Positions 1 to 12,879 of a stretch of DNA of 64,000 nt are shown here, in pieces. Position 1 is the first letter of the stretch. Each line of letters begins with the position of its first letter. A program made the translations under genes and the position numbers. The stretch comes from Begonia masoniana (taxonomy: Eukaryota > Streptophyta > Magnoliopsida > Cucurbitales > Begoniaceae): positions 49,125,897-49,189,896 of the forward strand of contig CM039505.1 in NCBI GenBank assembly GCA_022432975.1, written 5' to 3'. Below the pieces are notes generated by a model. It ran no database searches. It was not told where the DNA came from and saw nothing but the letters and a program-made list of their open reading frames with translations.

Positions 1-66
1 GGGCAACAAAAGATTGAAGAAGAAGAAGAGGAGGATGAAGAAGATGAGTACACAGAGAGAAATTGA
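1..66 (+). CDS. 3' end of an upstream gene (partial, last ~21 codons)
   Basis: Frame 1 is open from the window edge and ends at TGA 64-66. The translation is strongly acidic (a run of Glu/Asp) and ends ...DEYTERN. A polyacidic C-terminus like this is common in nuclear and chromatin-associated plant proteins, but the family cannot be told from 21 residues. A possible AATAAA poly(A) signal lies at 225-230, which fits a short 3' UTR. It could instead be a chance open frame in a GAA-rich UTR, because nothing upstream is visible. Confidence 0.4.
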   Translation, partial: GQQKIEEEEEEDEEDEYTERN

Positions 67-1600
67 AATTTGAAAAGAATGCTTCTGCAAAATGTTTTCT
101 TCTCGATAAGCCGAGATATGTACAAGCAACAGAAGAAATGATGATGGGAAACAGTGATTGAAACGACTGCAACGAAACTATTAAACAAAACTGAACTAAA
201 TGGTAAACTAAAATTGTATACTGTAATAAAAATCTCTCCGTTTGCGATGGATTGTTTGGGAAATGCTAAATAGTTGGGGATTGAGGCAAGTTTTCCAACT
301 TGAGACGTCGAACTTCACGAGTCCGGCAAGTCTGCATTATCGCGGATGAGGACGAACAGCGAGACGCGTTCTGGGTAATACCTTGGGCCGCGGTTCAACA
401 CATTGGGCCATGGGGTGGGCTTCGGTTCAGTCCATATTAGGCTGGTTCAATGGCCTGAGTTGTGGGCGGCGTATAGCTCCTTTTGGGTCGCGGTCCAGCA
501 CTATTTGGACTCCGATTTTAGATTTGTATTAACCCAAATTTGTGTTTTTACTCTAATTAAATTATGGGCTATATTGAGGAATGAAAAATTCAGAATTTAA
601 AAGATAAAAATTTCTCGATTAAAATTTTGATTATTTTAAGAAGGAGAAATTGAGAAACTAAATTGATAAATTTTAGCCCAAATAATTGATTTCATTTTAA
701 TTAGGTGCCCAAGAATTAATTAATTTTGGACCGTGAACATTGAGCTTGGATATTGTGGGCTTTGGACCGTGGTAGGTCCACTCGAGGTAGGAATTTAATT
801 TTTCATATATTAAATAATTATTTTATTTTATAAAATAATTGATAAATTCATTGTTACTGTTGCACTTTATGACATATGTCATTTTATGCACGTTTCCATT
901 ATAGTTCATGATAAACTTGTTTTAACTATAGTACGAGACAACTAACTGACAATTGTGTCGTGTCCCTGTGTGCAAAATCATATACCTGATTAGGATATTT
1001 TATATGGTGTTGGTGATTATTTGATATCATTGTTTTCATTACATTGTATATGACATGATATGCACAGAAAACGTAAATCGCTCCATTTTATTTCATATTT
1101 TTATTTGTTAAACTGAAAATAAAAATTCATTCATATTTTGTTTAGTAGACTCACCCCAACGACATCCCTTTCAGGATGCAATCAGGAAGACAATATTGTT
1201 CAGGAGTAGGCTCGGCGATAATATTGTTCTAAATTATTACTTTCCTAAGATTTTATATTTAATTTTTATTGAGATTGTAAACTTTTAATTTATTTAATTT
1301 GTATTCGGCACATTTAATTCTGGACATGTATCATTGCATTATCTTAGAAGTCACTAAGAATTTATAAATTTATCACTTTTGATTTGGCCCCTGATTAATA
1401 ATTGTAATGAAAGTCTTTCGCAACCTATTTTATTAAAACTAAGTTTAAGGGTTGGATGGCTCGATCCGGTATTTATGTCAAGTTGTTCTTCCATTCTGTC
1501 TCCAATCTCTTTTGAGACACGATAGGGTCGACCCAACCTAGTGTCGAGAGGCCTTGGTTAGGCTCAAGGGCCTCCGTTCGTCGGAGGTCGGATTGGGGCG
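67..1600. other. Intergenic region, no gene recognised
   Basis: The first ~170 bp look like a 3' UTR. The rest is AT-rich with no convincing ORF; open frames are all under 70 codons. Around 1,150-1,220 a phrase with 'actcacccc' followed by 'ctttcagg' resembles sequence found in plant gypsy LTRs, so an old LTR remnant is possible, but I could not find its ends. Confidence 0.4.
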
Positions 1601-1606
1601 AGAAGA

Positions 1607-1628
1607 TTGGGCCGTTAGTCCGGCCCAA
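1607..1628. promoter_or_regulatory. Inverted pair of site II (TGGGCC) motifs
   Basis: TTGGGCC (1607-1613) and GGCCCAA (1622-1628) form a perfect 7-bp inverted repeat with an 8-bp spacer, about 185 bp upstream of a TATA-like box. TGGGCY site II elements are known targets of TCP-family factors in plant promoters. Assigning them to the downstream MYB-CC gene is inference from position. Confidence 0.45.
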
Positions 1629-1810
1629 ATGAAATGGTTAAAGGGCAGATCATAACGTCGACGTTCGAACGAGACAGCAAAGCGATAAGAAACTGCTGGA
1701 GCAAAGCGAACTCACTGATGCTCTTCTGTTCATCAATGGATTCCTTATGGGTCCCCCCCATTCTTTGTTAGAAGAAGCCAAACATGGCCACTCTCTCTCC
1801 ACTTCCTCCC

Positions 1811-1817
1811 TATAAAT
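1811..1817 (+). promoter_or_regulatory. TATA box of the MYB-CC gene (candidate)
   Basis: TATAAAT follows a C/T-rich stretch and is followed about 30 bp later by a CT-rich leader (around 1,845-1,862) typical of plant transcription starts. It is the only good TATA box in the 300 bp before the CT-rich leader. The start of transcription is inferred, not seen. Confidence 0.5.
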
Positions 1818-1839
1818 CCCGCCGTCCTTTCCACGCAGA

Positions 1840-3385
1840 CTACACCTACTCTCTCTCTCTCTAGACGGATGAACCTCTTGACAAAAACCAGGAAATATTC
1901 ATTCGTTAATTACGGTGAATACTCTCAAGCGAATCTCAAACCCTACAAAAGACAAAAAGAAACTCCACTTTGCTGAAGATCGAGCTCATTCCTATCATTA
2001 CTCTCTCCTCTGCATTAGAATTCAATTTTCTGGCTTGTCGACCTTGTTTCCCTTTTTCGCGCCTCGAGTCAACTTCTATTTTTGGATCTGGTTTTATCGG
2101 AGATGAGAGCATTGGAGCTTTAATTTTCAGGTTTGAATTCATTTTTTGTTTTTGTCAATTATTTTTCGAGATCAAAGTGTTGGAGATTTGATACACCTAA
2201 CTAGATTCCTGCTCGCATCATGCTTGCCTTCATTTCTCATCTTTTCTCGTTATTTTCTTTATTTCTCGCTGCTACGTGTACCATAACTGACACCCCTCGA
2301 TGTTTTATTATATGTGAACTCTCGTCCTTGAACTTCTCTTCAAATTTAGTGAGCATCGGAGCCTCATCTTACTTGACTAGGACTCATTTCATTTTAGTGG
2401 GCCAAAAAAAAAGTGGAAGATGTGCAGTTACTTCCTGATGATGGAAATTGTTCGGACATTATATATCAGATGTTTAGATATTCATGTTTTAAATGGGTGC
2501 CAAATATACAAAACACATCACTAAGTATTCCTTGTCGGGATAATTTTTTTGCAGTATAGTCTAGAAGAAGTTTATTCCTAACGGTGTAGATGCTAATTTT
2601 ATTAGATTTTGGCATGATCACTTATGTGCTGATTTGGATTTATACTAGTTGTTACTAAATTGCTGCCAGGAGATGAAGCAGGCGAAAGTTTATTTGTGGA
2701 TTTACGGAGAATGGTTTGGGAAATTGGTTATTAAACCTTGTATTTATTAGCCTATTGGCTGGTACTACTTTTGGATGCAAATTTATTGCTTATGCCGCTT
2801 TGTTAAATGAAAAAATATGTGGGATGCCTGGACAAAACTTTCTGAAAGACAAAAAATCCTCCAAATTTTGTCTTTGTATTTTCAACTTTGTAAAATAACA
2901 ATATAAGAATATAAAGTCAAAAGAAACTTACCAGAAAAATTATTCCAATGGAGGGGTTTCTTTATGATGGAATTTCATAGAACAATGATACCAGAAGTTA
3001 AACCCTTTTTCCAAGTTTGAAAAGTCAACGAATGATGCCATCTGATCCTCGTGTTAGAGGTACAACTCTTATTTCTTTATGTTTGAAAAGAAATAAAATG
3101 AAATTTAGATTTCCATATTTTGTATAAAACTCTTTGTCAATGAGTTCCGACTAAAAAATGAAAGAGAGGGTATTTGTTTTCTCGCCGGGTTATCTAGTGA
3201 ATATACTTCTCGGCTTATAGCATGTTATCATTTGAAGGTTTTTGCATTGAATCTGGCTTCATGTATTGAAAGATGAATGTGGAAGAACATTGTTCTTCAT
3301 TCAATGGCAGAATGTTAAAAGTTATGGTTTTCCATAGACAATTAGTATATAATGATCTAATTGTGTTGTTTATAGTATTTTTGGC
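1840..3385 (+). other. 5' leader and leader intron(s) of the MYB-CC gene (inferred)
   Basis: Between the TATA box and the start codon at 3,386 lies 1.5 kb without a plausible coding ORF. CAG|GTTTGA at 2,130/2,131 is a good donor candidate, and TATAG at 3,371-3,375, just upstream of the ATG, is a good acceptor. A long intron in the 5' UTR is common in PHR1-like genes. Intermediate exons may exist and cannot be placed by eye. Confidence 0.45.
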
Positions 3386-6300
3386 ATGTATCACGAAAAT
3401 AAAACGTCCACTACAACCGTGGCGCCTCATAAAGTTCAAGTAGCAGCACAAGCTTCAAATGCTCTAGGGAGTGGGAAGCAACGGTTGCGATGGACATCAG
3501 ATCTTCATGACCGCTTTGTGGATGCCATTACACAACTTGGTGGCCCAGATAGTGGGTATTTTTTTTTTAATTATGTTATTAATATTAAGTTTGGAAAGCT
3601 TAAGTTAGGAAAACCTTAAAATAAATTTTGAATGTAGTTAAGAAAATAACGGGGAACTTGGCTGGGGGAAAGAACATTGTTAACATTTTAGTATGTGCTA
3701 ACGCTTTTAATAACTTAAATTATTTCCTTATTCTCACCTCCTAATCTGATCAATGTGGTGTTTTTCATTTGTCTCTCTACCTTAATTATGTTAATCAAAT
3801 ACATGCCATTTCTTAACTTGATTTGTAGTTTTTTTTACTTTTGCTGCTATTTGGTAATTATATTGAAATATATTTTGTTGTATGGTCTTCTTTCTTCTTT
3901 TAGGTTTGTTTGGCTTTTCTATGTTCCTTGTCATAATAAAATCTCCTTATTCTTTTCTTAATTGCATCTCTACTTATGTTTTAGACTGGTTAGTTTCTTC
4001 CCCGTGTCTCTAAAGGAGAAATTGTTGTATACATACAGCAGTAACCTTCATCAGCTGTGCTCACAATATAATTTTTTTCATGTCAAATTTATTGTGACCA
4101 TTTTTGCGATCTTAATGATAAAGCTCACTGGACCAGATGTATCCAATAACTTCTTTTCTATAAGGGCGTTGTTTCTTTCCTTCCTTTATCTGGTGGTTTC
4201 TTTGCCTTTCAGTTACTTCAAAATAATCATATCATACTTACACCAACAAGAAGTTTTTTTTTTTTTTTGTATTTTTTTGGTAGCAATTAATAGATATAGA
4301 TTATAATTAGTTTGGTACGTCAAAGAGTAATAAGGTTGAATCCTCTTTTAAATCTAGCCAATTGATTTATATCTGCTTTCAAGTTTGACAATGAAACAAT
4401 ATATGAGGAGCTACCAAAATGCTAGGGTGAAGGATATCTAGCAACCAAACACAACTTGTTACCAAAAAAAAGTACCTGAAGGTAACGCTCTATCTTAAAA
4501 ATAAAGCCTACCTTTTCTTACAGCCAAATTACCCAAAAGATCGCCACAACAACGCAAATCCTTCACCAAGTTGCACTTTTTTGTTGCAATGATGAACATG
4601 TACAATAACATCCCAAGTGTATCATGGATCAACCCAGAGATATTAAACTCATGAAGAGTCAGAGCCAAAATGGTCTACCATAGTTGAAGTTGATAAAGAA
4701 TTATTTCACACTAAAGTGTTCTATACTTTCTTCTTCCATTCTAATAGAAGAATACCAATTTCAGGTGAGACAAATAAAAGGATTTCTTTTTGGATCTTAT
4801 CACAAGTATTATACCTTCCAAAACCTACAATCCACATGAATACAAGGATAATACCCACCATGGGGATCATCAAGAAAAGGTTTTCTCCAAAGAGGACACA
4901 CGTCCATTTATATATCTGGTGTGGTTGAGGGGAGAAAGTTCAAAGAATAGCAAGAAGAATATAGGGCTTCTTTGACCCCAGGGAGGTTAACTCTCATTAA
5001 AGAAAGGTTGTAGTTTGTGGTTATATTTGAATAGGGAAGGGCAACTGAATCGACTATAAAATTACACAGAATTCAATCATGTGTCTATCAACGCTAAAAC
5101 TAGACTCCGTGTATTCATAATTGCAGGTTGTGTTTTTCTCTTCTCCTTTTAATATGGTTATGAATACTTTTGTCTTTGAACGTCTAGTCATGATTAAGAC
5201 AGTGATAACTAGCTGTCAAAACTTCTCCTAGCAAATTTTATAACTAGAGATTTTCCAAACGTGGAGGATTGGTCTCTTCCTCCAAATTTCCCTAGATAAT
5301 TTCATTATAATTTTTACGACTTGACCTTGGTTTCATCATACATACAACAGCTATTGGCTAACAGAAGGGTACATGACTTTGTAAATTTTAATAAGCAACT
5401 GACTTGACTGCCGTGCTACTTACTGCATGGTTCCCTTAATTATTTAACCTCTTTGCTTTTTTAAGATTCCTTGAGATAACTATATGCATTTTTTGTACAT
5501 TTTTCCTGGTTTTTTTCAAGGAATATTAATTTGTTGGTGTAAAAATTTGCACAAATCTGGAAATTTGAAATTGCAATCAATGTTTATGTGTCAACTTATA
5601 AAGTAGTTGCTTTAGTCCTACTCTTGATTGCCGTGCTCTTTCAAAATAGTCAAGTTTTCACTGAATTTTACTAAGTATACTGCAGGGGCTACACCAAAAG
5701 GTGTTTTAAGGGTGATGGGGGTTCCAGGTCTTACTATATATCATGTAAAAAGCCATTTGCAGGTATTGGGTTCTTACGCCTACTACAATTCTGACTTGTA
5801 GTATGAGGCCACATTAATTTTGTCAGTGATTTGTATGTTTCTTCTTTAAATTTAGTGTACTTTCATCATTATTGTAGAAATATCGCCTTGCAAAGTACCT
5901 CCCGGAATCTCCTACTGATGGTAAAGACCACTCTTTTTGGATCTTTAGATGATTTGGAGCGTAATTGAATCTTTTTTGGTGTCTGTTGTACTAAAGAACT
6001 TTTTGTTGACCTTTAGGTTCTAAAGATGACAAGAAAAGTTCTGGAGATAGTCTATTCCGTGAAGATTCCTCCTCGTGAGCTACTTTATTTTAGGGATTCC
6101 TATTTTTTGCCTGGGTTGCTCGTGTTTTATAACATCACAGCCAAAATGCTGATTAGTTAAACGATATCTTCCAGGGACGTGCAAATGAATGAGGCATTGA
6201 GGATGCAGATGGAGGTTCAAAAACGGCTTCAGGATCAGCTTGAGGTTTTATTTGTTACTCTGCTTTTAAGATTATTATATTTGCATTATTCCCTAGAGAC

Positions 6301-7083
6301 ACATGACTGGAACTTGTGGAGACTCTTTAGAAAGTTACAAATTTTTGCTTTTGAAAGGTTCCTTTATTTCTTTTTCGAACAAATCGAAGGGGGGATCCCC
6401 TTACCTTACACACGTTCAATCCATTTATTTATGCCTACCCGCTTAATGTGCTGAAGTGGCTCATGATGACAGTCTTATGATCAGACTATTCCCAAAGAGC
6501 CCCCTAAAGAGTGACTCTTAGGGGTATGCGTAATCATTATTTGTGTTATCTGCAAACAATTAGTTTCAATATTTCCAGTTATTAGAAAAACAAATGGACT
6601 TACATTTTAAGACTCTTTCAAACCAAATGACAAAAGCAAAGTATCGGTTTTAATTTTTAATCTTCAGCTCATAAATTATATTTTGCTTCATCACCTAATG
6701 AGAATTATTATTCTACGCTATCAAGGATTTTATCCTATTCTGGCACCAAAGGTGTCTCTTTGCTACAAACGATAGATTTTTGTCACTAGCTGAATTTACA
6801 TCACTGGATTTGAAGGATGTCAAACTATATATTACAGGTGCAGAGGCAGTTACAAATGAGAATAGAAGCTCAGGGTAAGTATTTGCAGAAGATCATTGAG
6901 GAACAGCAGAAATTAGGTGGCGTTCTGAAAGACACAGAGACATCGCCAGAGGCTGAGAATGGACGAAAGTCAGGCCAGGGAGAGCCAGCCACCGGTGATG
7001 CTTCTCCCGGGTCCTCGTCTTCCCGAAAGAAGCAAAGGCTGTACAACAGTAACAATAATGATTCCCCCAATCCATGGTGTTAG
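3386..7083 (+). CDS. PHL7: MYB-CC (PHR1-like) transcription factor, PHL7-type, six coding exons
   Basis: Splicing 3386-3551, 5686-5762, 5878-5920, 6017-6074, 6175-6244 and 6838-7083 gives a continuous 219-residue protein; all junctions are GT-AG and the frame is kept. The start MYHENK... fits the MY..K start common in this family. Residues 31-84 are the single GARP/Myb repeat (KQRLRWTSDLHDRF...GGPDRATPKG...VKSHLQKYR), with the SHLQKYR helix split across exons 2 and 3. Residues ~116-160 form the MYB-CC coiled coil (QMNEALRMQMEVQKRLQDQLE, then VQRQLQMRIEAQGKYL), which in the family mediates dimerisation. The C-terminus is Ser/Gly-rich with a basic SRKKQRL patch, a possible nuclear signal. Family members bind P1BS-like sites and act in phosphate or stress responses. 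The 2.1-kb first coding intron (3,552-5,685) holds only AT-rich sequence. The first donor, A|GTGGGT, is non-consensus at +3 but is needed to restore the invariant GGPDRATPKG. The paralog assignment is tentative. Confidence 0.88.
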
Positions 7084-8021
7084 CATAAACTGACTAGGTA
7101 ATGACTTTCCATCCTTAAACCCTGAAGTAATTTCAAAAGATAGGCATTGTATGAATTAGGATTCAAAACCAAGTTTAATGAACAGAATTATTTACGAGAG
7201 GATTGCACGAGGATTGGTTAGATGGGTGGTTAGTAATGTAGTTATTCGGAGGGTGGAATTTCATTAGATGTTTGTGGCTGGACTTTCTAAACCTTTGTGT
7301 ATATATACTCATGGAAAATCCATTTGTAACCTTACTGAATACCACGTATTTTAGATTGTCTTCTTCAAAGTCTGCTTATATTTCCTTAGAACTGATGGCT
7401 AATCACTTCCCAAATTTATTGTTCTTTTCTATTTTAATGTAATTTTCTCTTCATCTTTTTTAATGGTTAATGATATTCTTTCCTAATTTCGGGAATTGCT
7501 GCGATAAGAATATTCAAATTGAAAGTTTCTGTGAGGTTAGATGTCGTTCAAATGTAACTTTTAGGATTTATATTAGGTTGGAGTTGATAACTTTATAAAA
7601 TGGCACTTGTTTTTGGAGTTTATGATTGATTATAAGTCTTGGAGTCAATGCCATAATTCTGAAATTTATGAGTTGAATTTATCTATCACGTTCGGGCTAG
7701 TTATCATTTGGTCAATATTTTTGGCACATCTTGCTCTGTCTTCTTTCTTCTCTGCTATTATATTTGCTATTAAACTTCTGCAGTGTCTACCTCTCCGAGT
7801 TTTATTCTGTCGACCCACCCAACCAGATCGAAATTGCGTTGAACGATCATCAAGTAAAAACGAAGCAGGTAATTTCCATTTTTGAAATGATTAATAGAAG
7901 AGCAACCATGTTCAAGAAAACTTAAATTTTAGCCTTAGCTTGTAGAAGCATAAACAAGTGGGAGAAATTTGCTCCATTTAGAATCGTCACGATCCTAGTT
8001 TTGAGGGACTAGGAAGGATTG
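7084..8021 (+). other. 3' UTR and downstream intergenic sequence
   Basis: AT-rich sequence after the TAG at 7,081-7,083. No further coding exon is convincing. Several T-rich or near-AATAAA stretches around 7,300-7,450 could serve for polyadenylation. Confidence 0.4.
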
Positions 8022-8350
8022 TGTGACACTCGCCGCCTAACAAATGGCACGAGTCAGGCTTTATATTGTGAGTTGATGGCACGAGTCCGTTAAGAGCCTT
8101 GTATTTGTTCAACGATTGAGCAAATATAATTTGTAAGCAAAAGTGAACTTTCATCGGTTCGTAAGATGAGTCGATGTGCTATCACGTCTCTTTGCTCTAA
8201 GAGCACAGTATGCATCATCATCACTGTGACAGCATGATCATTGTACGATGACTCATTTTCTGAAAATACAATTGAGTTATAATATTGAAAACAATTTTTC
8301 ATGAATAAAAATGATCTTAAAAATCAAACCGAGCAAAACCGAGCAGCGTT
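8022..8350 (+). mobile_element. Possible LTR fragment (start only)
   Basis: TGTGACACTC at 8,022 follows a purine-rich stretch (gagggactaggaaggatt), the arrangement of a polypurine tract next to a gypsy LTR start. No 3' end, partner LTR or target-site duplication was found, so this is a weak call. Confidence 0.22.
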
Positions 8351-9191
8351 GTAACCCTTAATTTTACAGCCAAAAAATAATATTGTCTCAAATAAAAATT
8401 TAGACAAAAATGATATTTTTAAGATGATTATTATGTGTTATATTATTACTATATTACAAGGCCTGGGTACGTGTCTTCACAAAAAAATTACATATTTTTT
8501 AATGAGAATTTATAGTCCTTAACTTTTGATAATTCAAATAAAAACTAATTAAAAGAACATAGATACGTTAATGGCCAGGCAAGTCTTGGTGGTTGCAGAA
8601 GATGTTGGGTTGATGCATCGAACCACCTAATTGACGTAAAAATCGTACAAATTATGATTAATAAACGAAAAAATATATAATTATCAAAGACATTTGCATA
8701 CAAACATCTTAAATGGCACTCTCATAAATCAAACCAATATTTCACTTCTCACTCCAAGACACCAATTACCTTTTTTCGAAGTCAAATTGAAGCAAACGGG
8801 TAGTGAAAATTATCATGAGCATCAACTAAAATTTTACCTGAATTAGAGAGTTGGAAACCAAATGCATCACCTCTGATAATTTCTCTTTCTTTCTTTAAAA
8901 AAAGTTATTTATCCACATTAGTTGCATTTAAAACCCGAACCACAAACTTTTAAATGCTTCCTATGGAAGAAGCCCCTACAAATATCAAGCGTCATTGTCA
9001 TATGAAAATTACTCTCACAACATGGATCGTGAAACCCAGATCGTGAGCCTTTTTCGTGAAACTTTTCATAAAACATTTTAGAAGACTCTTAGCTTCACTT
9101 AAAATACTTGTAAATAATCAAAAACATTCTTCAAACAGGTTGTGAAAGAATCATTGAAGAGTGGTGTTAAACTTTAGTTTGAAAACATTAA

Positions 9192-9211
9192 ATATATATA
9201 TATATATATAT
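9192..9211. repeat. (AT)n microsatellite
   Basis: About ten uninterrupted AT dinucleotides in an AT-rich region. Confidence 0.85.
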
Positions 9212-9229
9212 AATCAGCACCCTTGTTAG

Positions 9230-11555
9230 ATTTTCTTCCCCAAACTTTAAAATTTTTCCAACCATTCCAAAACAACATTATACAATCGCATTTCAATATC
9301 AACTAATCATAAATCATTCAGACCCTTTAAATTTTTTAAACCATAAAACTTTCACAACATCTATCTCATTAAAATCGTAAATCTTATAAGGCATAGCGGA
9401 AGTCTTTGAACAATACATTTCATTGTTTATGAAAACATCCACCATTTTCCATTTACATCAAAACATTACTAACATCTACCAAATTCATTTAAACAAAATA
9501 TTTTAAATCCATACAAAATTTATATTAAAACACTTAGGAGTTACCCACGGGTCAAAAGTCGCTCTAACAATCACAAACATCCACCATGAACATACTCCTT
9601 CAACTGAATACTTGATTCTAATAGAGGCCCGAAATCCTCACCTGTAAGTTCTTCACCTACATTACAAAGTTCAAACTAATGAGTCTAATGTTCAATAAAT
9701 AATGCATAATAAAATGAATGCTCATGCACATGCTATTCGTAAAACCATGTAGTTTCTGTTTTTCTTATTTCTTTTCTTTCACTTGACATTAGTTATTGGA
9801 GGACATACTAGGGGAGAGTAGGTACATAATCTGGTCCTAGGCAGGGACAAAGTTCTGGTCCTGGGCATGGACAAAGTTCTGGTTCTGGGCATGTACATGT
9901 ATTCTGATCCTGGGCATGGATAACCTAACTCAAGCCCCGCCCCACAAATAACCATTTACGTACATTTCATATTCGTTTCATTCATTTCGTTTTTCTTACA
10001 TAAAATCGTTTTCTATGATTTCATAAAATGTGATGCATGATTCAGAAATAAAGCATATAAACATATTCTCAATCATCATATTAAAATCTCTAAACAATAT
10101 CATCATTCAAACATGACATAATATTAACAAACCACAAATCCTAAAACATAATCTACCCATAATTACATACCCTAACAATTCATATAAATATCAAATTAAT
10201 CCACCAAGTTCCTAACACCTTGTGATGTAGGCCGATAGGCAAAACACATGCAATATCACTTACTCAGAGTCCTTAACAATAAAATGAAGTCTGATCACTT
10301 TCCTTGGTTATTTGCAAATCTATAGCATGTGAATCAAACCATCAACATCACATTGAAATTCCATAACTCAATCATGCATAACATTTATCACACTTATCCA
10401 ATTCAAGAAACTTCAAATCAAATGGCTTAAGCATCCTAATCAAAATAGTCTTAAACATTAAGCAACCAAAATCAACAATTTCATCTTTAAATCTCGGAAT
10501 GAACCCAAAATTGACTAAACTTCAAAAATTCCATAACTTATTGTATACTTATCCAAATGCATTAATTCCAATGCCCAAAGTTCAATCAAGAAGTCTATTT
10601 TAACATATCAAAATCAATTAACAACTAAAACCCATTAGGTTAGGTTAACAATATGCAAACCCAAACTATCCAGATTTCCATCTTTGAACATTAATCCAAC
10701 TTTAAAAATTTATAACTTTAATTATTCTTATCCAAATTCAACAATTCCAAAGCCTATGGATCACTTAAAGAGTATACTTTAACATGTTAAATTCAATTAT
10801 CAAATAAAACCAATTGATTGAACCCAGAAAACCAAAATCTGAAATGCCCTGTAAACTCCCCCATTTTAACTATTCATCATCATTTTTGATGTCTATCATC
10901 CAATCCAAACCTTAAGCAACTATTAAAATCTATTAAAACATCAAATGAACCAAGAAATGGAGAAAAGAAAGCTCAAATTCATGCATCCATTGTAGGGTTC
11001 GTCAAACTTCAATTAAACTCAACAAAACCTCAACTCTTAAGCATTAACCCAAATCATCTTACCTTGAAGTGCTCGAGAGAAAGGAGAAGAGAAAATCGTG
11101 GGAGAGGGAGGATATAATTCTTCTTTTCCTTTAAATGAGGGTTTTACTCACTTAATATAAACTTCTTGGAGAAACCTTACCCATTAATGAGATGGAAAGG
11201 TAAGAACCCTTGGATGAAGAGTGAGGTGTCCTTATATTTAAAGTAAGCTTTTTCACTTAAAACCTAATTAATGGTTAGTTTATCCTAACTAATTAATTAG
11301 TCCATTTAGTTTCTTTTCTTCATCCTCATTCTAACTAAATTCAATTACCCTAACTAAATGTTATTCCTTTTTTTTTTGCCCCTTTAATTGCCAATTGCAT
11401 CAATAATTTATGATTTACCTCAAGTTTAACTTTTTCATTCCATCATTTCATTTGACCATACTAATTAATATTCCCACTACTAATAATCGATCGTAATTTA
11501 ACATAATTTATTATATGCTTAAATTCAATTGTATGATAAATTTTTGAGTGTTACA
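9230..11555 (-). mobile_element. 3' LTR of a decayed Ty3/gypsy element (left edge uncertain)
   Basis: Read on the minus strand the LTR starts TGTAACACTC at 11,555 and is followed leftwards by blocks shared with other long LTRs here: an AAGG|TAAGATG motif near 11,060, a 'tgatgtagg' block near 10,223, and a TGTAG|GTGAAGAACTTACAGG block near 9,650. It directly abuts a polypurine tract and pol remnant on its right, so it is the 3' LTR of an element and not a solo LTR. The left end could not be found; 9,230 is a guess based on the ~2.3-2.9 kb length of related LTRs. Confidence 0.65.
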
Positions 11556-11870
11556 TTCCACTCTCCTTAAATAAAATTTTGTCATCAAAATTTGCTTACC
11601 GAAAAGATCAAGATATCAACTCATCATATCATATTGTCTTTCCAATGTTGCTTCCTCCACATTGTGGTTGCGCCATAATACTTTCACCAATGGGATTTCA
11701 TTGTTGCATAGCACCTTCACAGTAGATTCGAGAACTCTCACTGGCTTTTTCTTTGTAGGTTAATATAGGTTGAATCTCAATACTCCTCTGTTGTACAATC
11801 TGGGATAGATCACGTATACACTTCATCAACATTGACACATGATGGATATTTTATTCAGGCAAAGGTTCTT
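11556..11870 (-). pseudogene. 3' end of gypsy pol (chromodomain tail) plus polypurine tract
   Basis: The minus strand reads PVRVLEST..., then EIPLVKVLWRNHNVEEAT, the conserved C-terminal chromodomain-region tail of Tekay/Del-type gypsy polyproteins; the same phrase occurs at 40,513-40,664. A stop follows soon after, then the purine tract AAGGAGAGTGGAA directly before the LTR start. Upstream parts are degraded (two stops, a shifted frame) and homology is lost by about 11,870. Confidence 0.7.
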
Positions 11871-12672
11871 CATCACTATCAAACATGAAGACAAAATGAA
11901 AGACAAAATGATATAACAAACTTAAAGCATCGTACTGTGCAAAAGTTTGAGAGAATTAAAGAAGCTTAAACCTCCATATAACAAATCTAAAGCATCGTAT
12001 TGTGCAACATAATCCATACCAATAAGAACAATTCCACAAAGCAATTCATAAAGAGAAAATGATACGACAGATGGTTTAAGAGAGAGGTTTCATTGTCCAC
12101 ATCAGTTCATCATTCACAGCAAGCTGAAGCCATAATCAGAAAGAAGAATGGAAAAAAAAAACTCTAATTGATTGAAATAGATTGATCGATTCTTTTCTAT
12201 TATTCATATATTCAAAGAGCACACACAGATTTATAGAAAAAATCTAGGGTTTGCTCACTGGCTTATCAGCCACAATGTGTCTACGGACTTGAAGCTCGTA
12301 CCGGCGCAGAGAGAAAAGGTAAAAAACGCACAAAGTTTCACACAAAGAATTGCAAAGAGAATTCAAATAAAAGCCTCAAGTAAAATACAGAACAACAGCA
12401 TAAAAACAAAATGAAGAAATTTGCTGAGAAACGAAAACAATAGAAATAGAGAAACTCTTACCAGCAAAAATGATGATGCACAAGAAAGAAACACAAAAAC
12501 CTATAATGCAGAACATATAAGTATAGAAATAGTGGAGAAAGATAGAGAAAAAAATTGAATGAAAGACTATAAACATGGCTGATCTCTGAGAAATGAAGAG
12601 CTGTAAATGAAAATCCTAGCATGAAGTAGAGTTTTAAAGCAGAAGCAGAAGCAGAATCAGAATCAGAAGAGT
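11871..12672. other. Unrecognised sequence between two elements
   Basis: No coding signal. A short direct repeat (ataacaaa..taaagcatcgta.tgtgcaa) occurs near 11,911 and 11,977. GAA/CAG-rich tracts lie at 12,640-12,720, running into the copia LTR. Confidence 0.4.
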
Positions 12673-12879
12673 TGAGTTTTCAAACAGGAGCAGAAGAAGA
12701 GAAGAAGAAGAAGAAGAAGACGATAAGAGAAATGTTTTTCTATTCTCTTTGTGTTCAATCATCTGAGTATATACATGTACATTACCATGAATGGAAATAA
12801 TGAGCATGGAAAAATGAGGGAGTCAGTAAACTAAACTAAATAATAACTAAACTACAACTAAACAGTAAACATTAAAACA
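12673..12879 (-). mobile_element. Copia 1: 3' LTR (207 bp)
   Basis: On the minus strand it runs TGTTTTAATGTTTACTG... to ...GAAAACTCA, with TG and CA ends. It is preceded by the purine tract ATCTTGAGAGGA at about 12,880-12,891. The same LTR, longer and interrupted, occurs at 49,753-56,784. The left flank 12,668-12,672 is AGAGT; the matching 5' LTR of this copy is missing. Confidence 0.82.

Noticed and set aside
4400..5080. Possible transposon gene fragment in the first coding intron of the MYB-CC gene
   Set aside because: Short frames on both strands gave no recognisable domain, and no element ends could be found.
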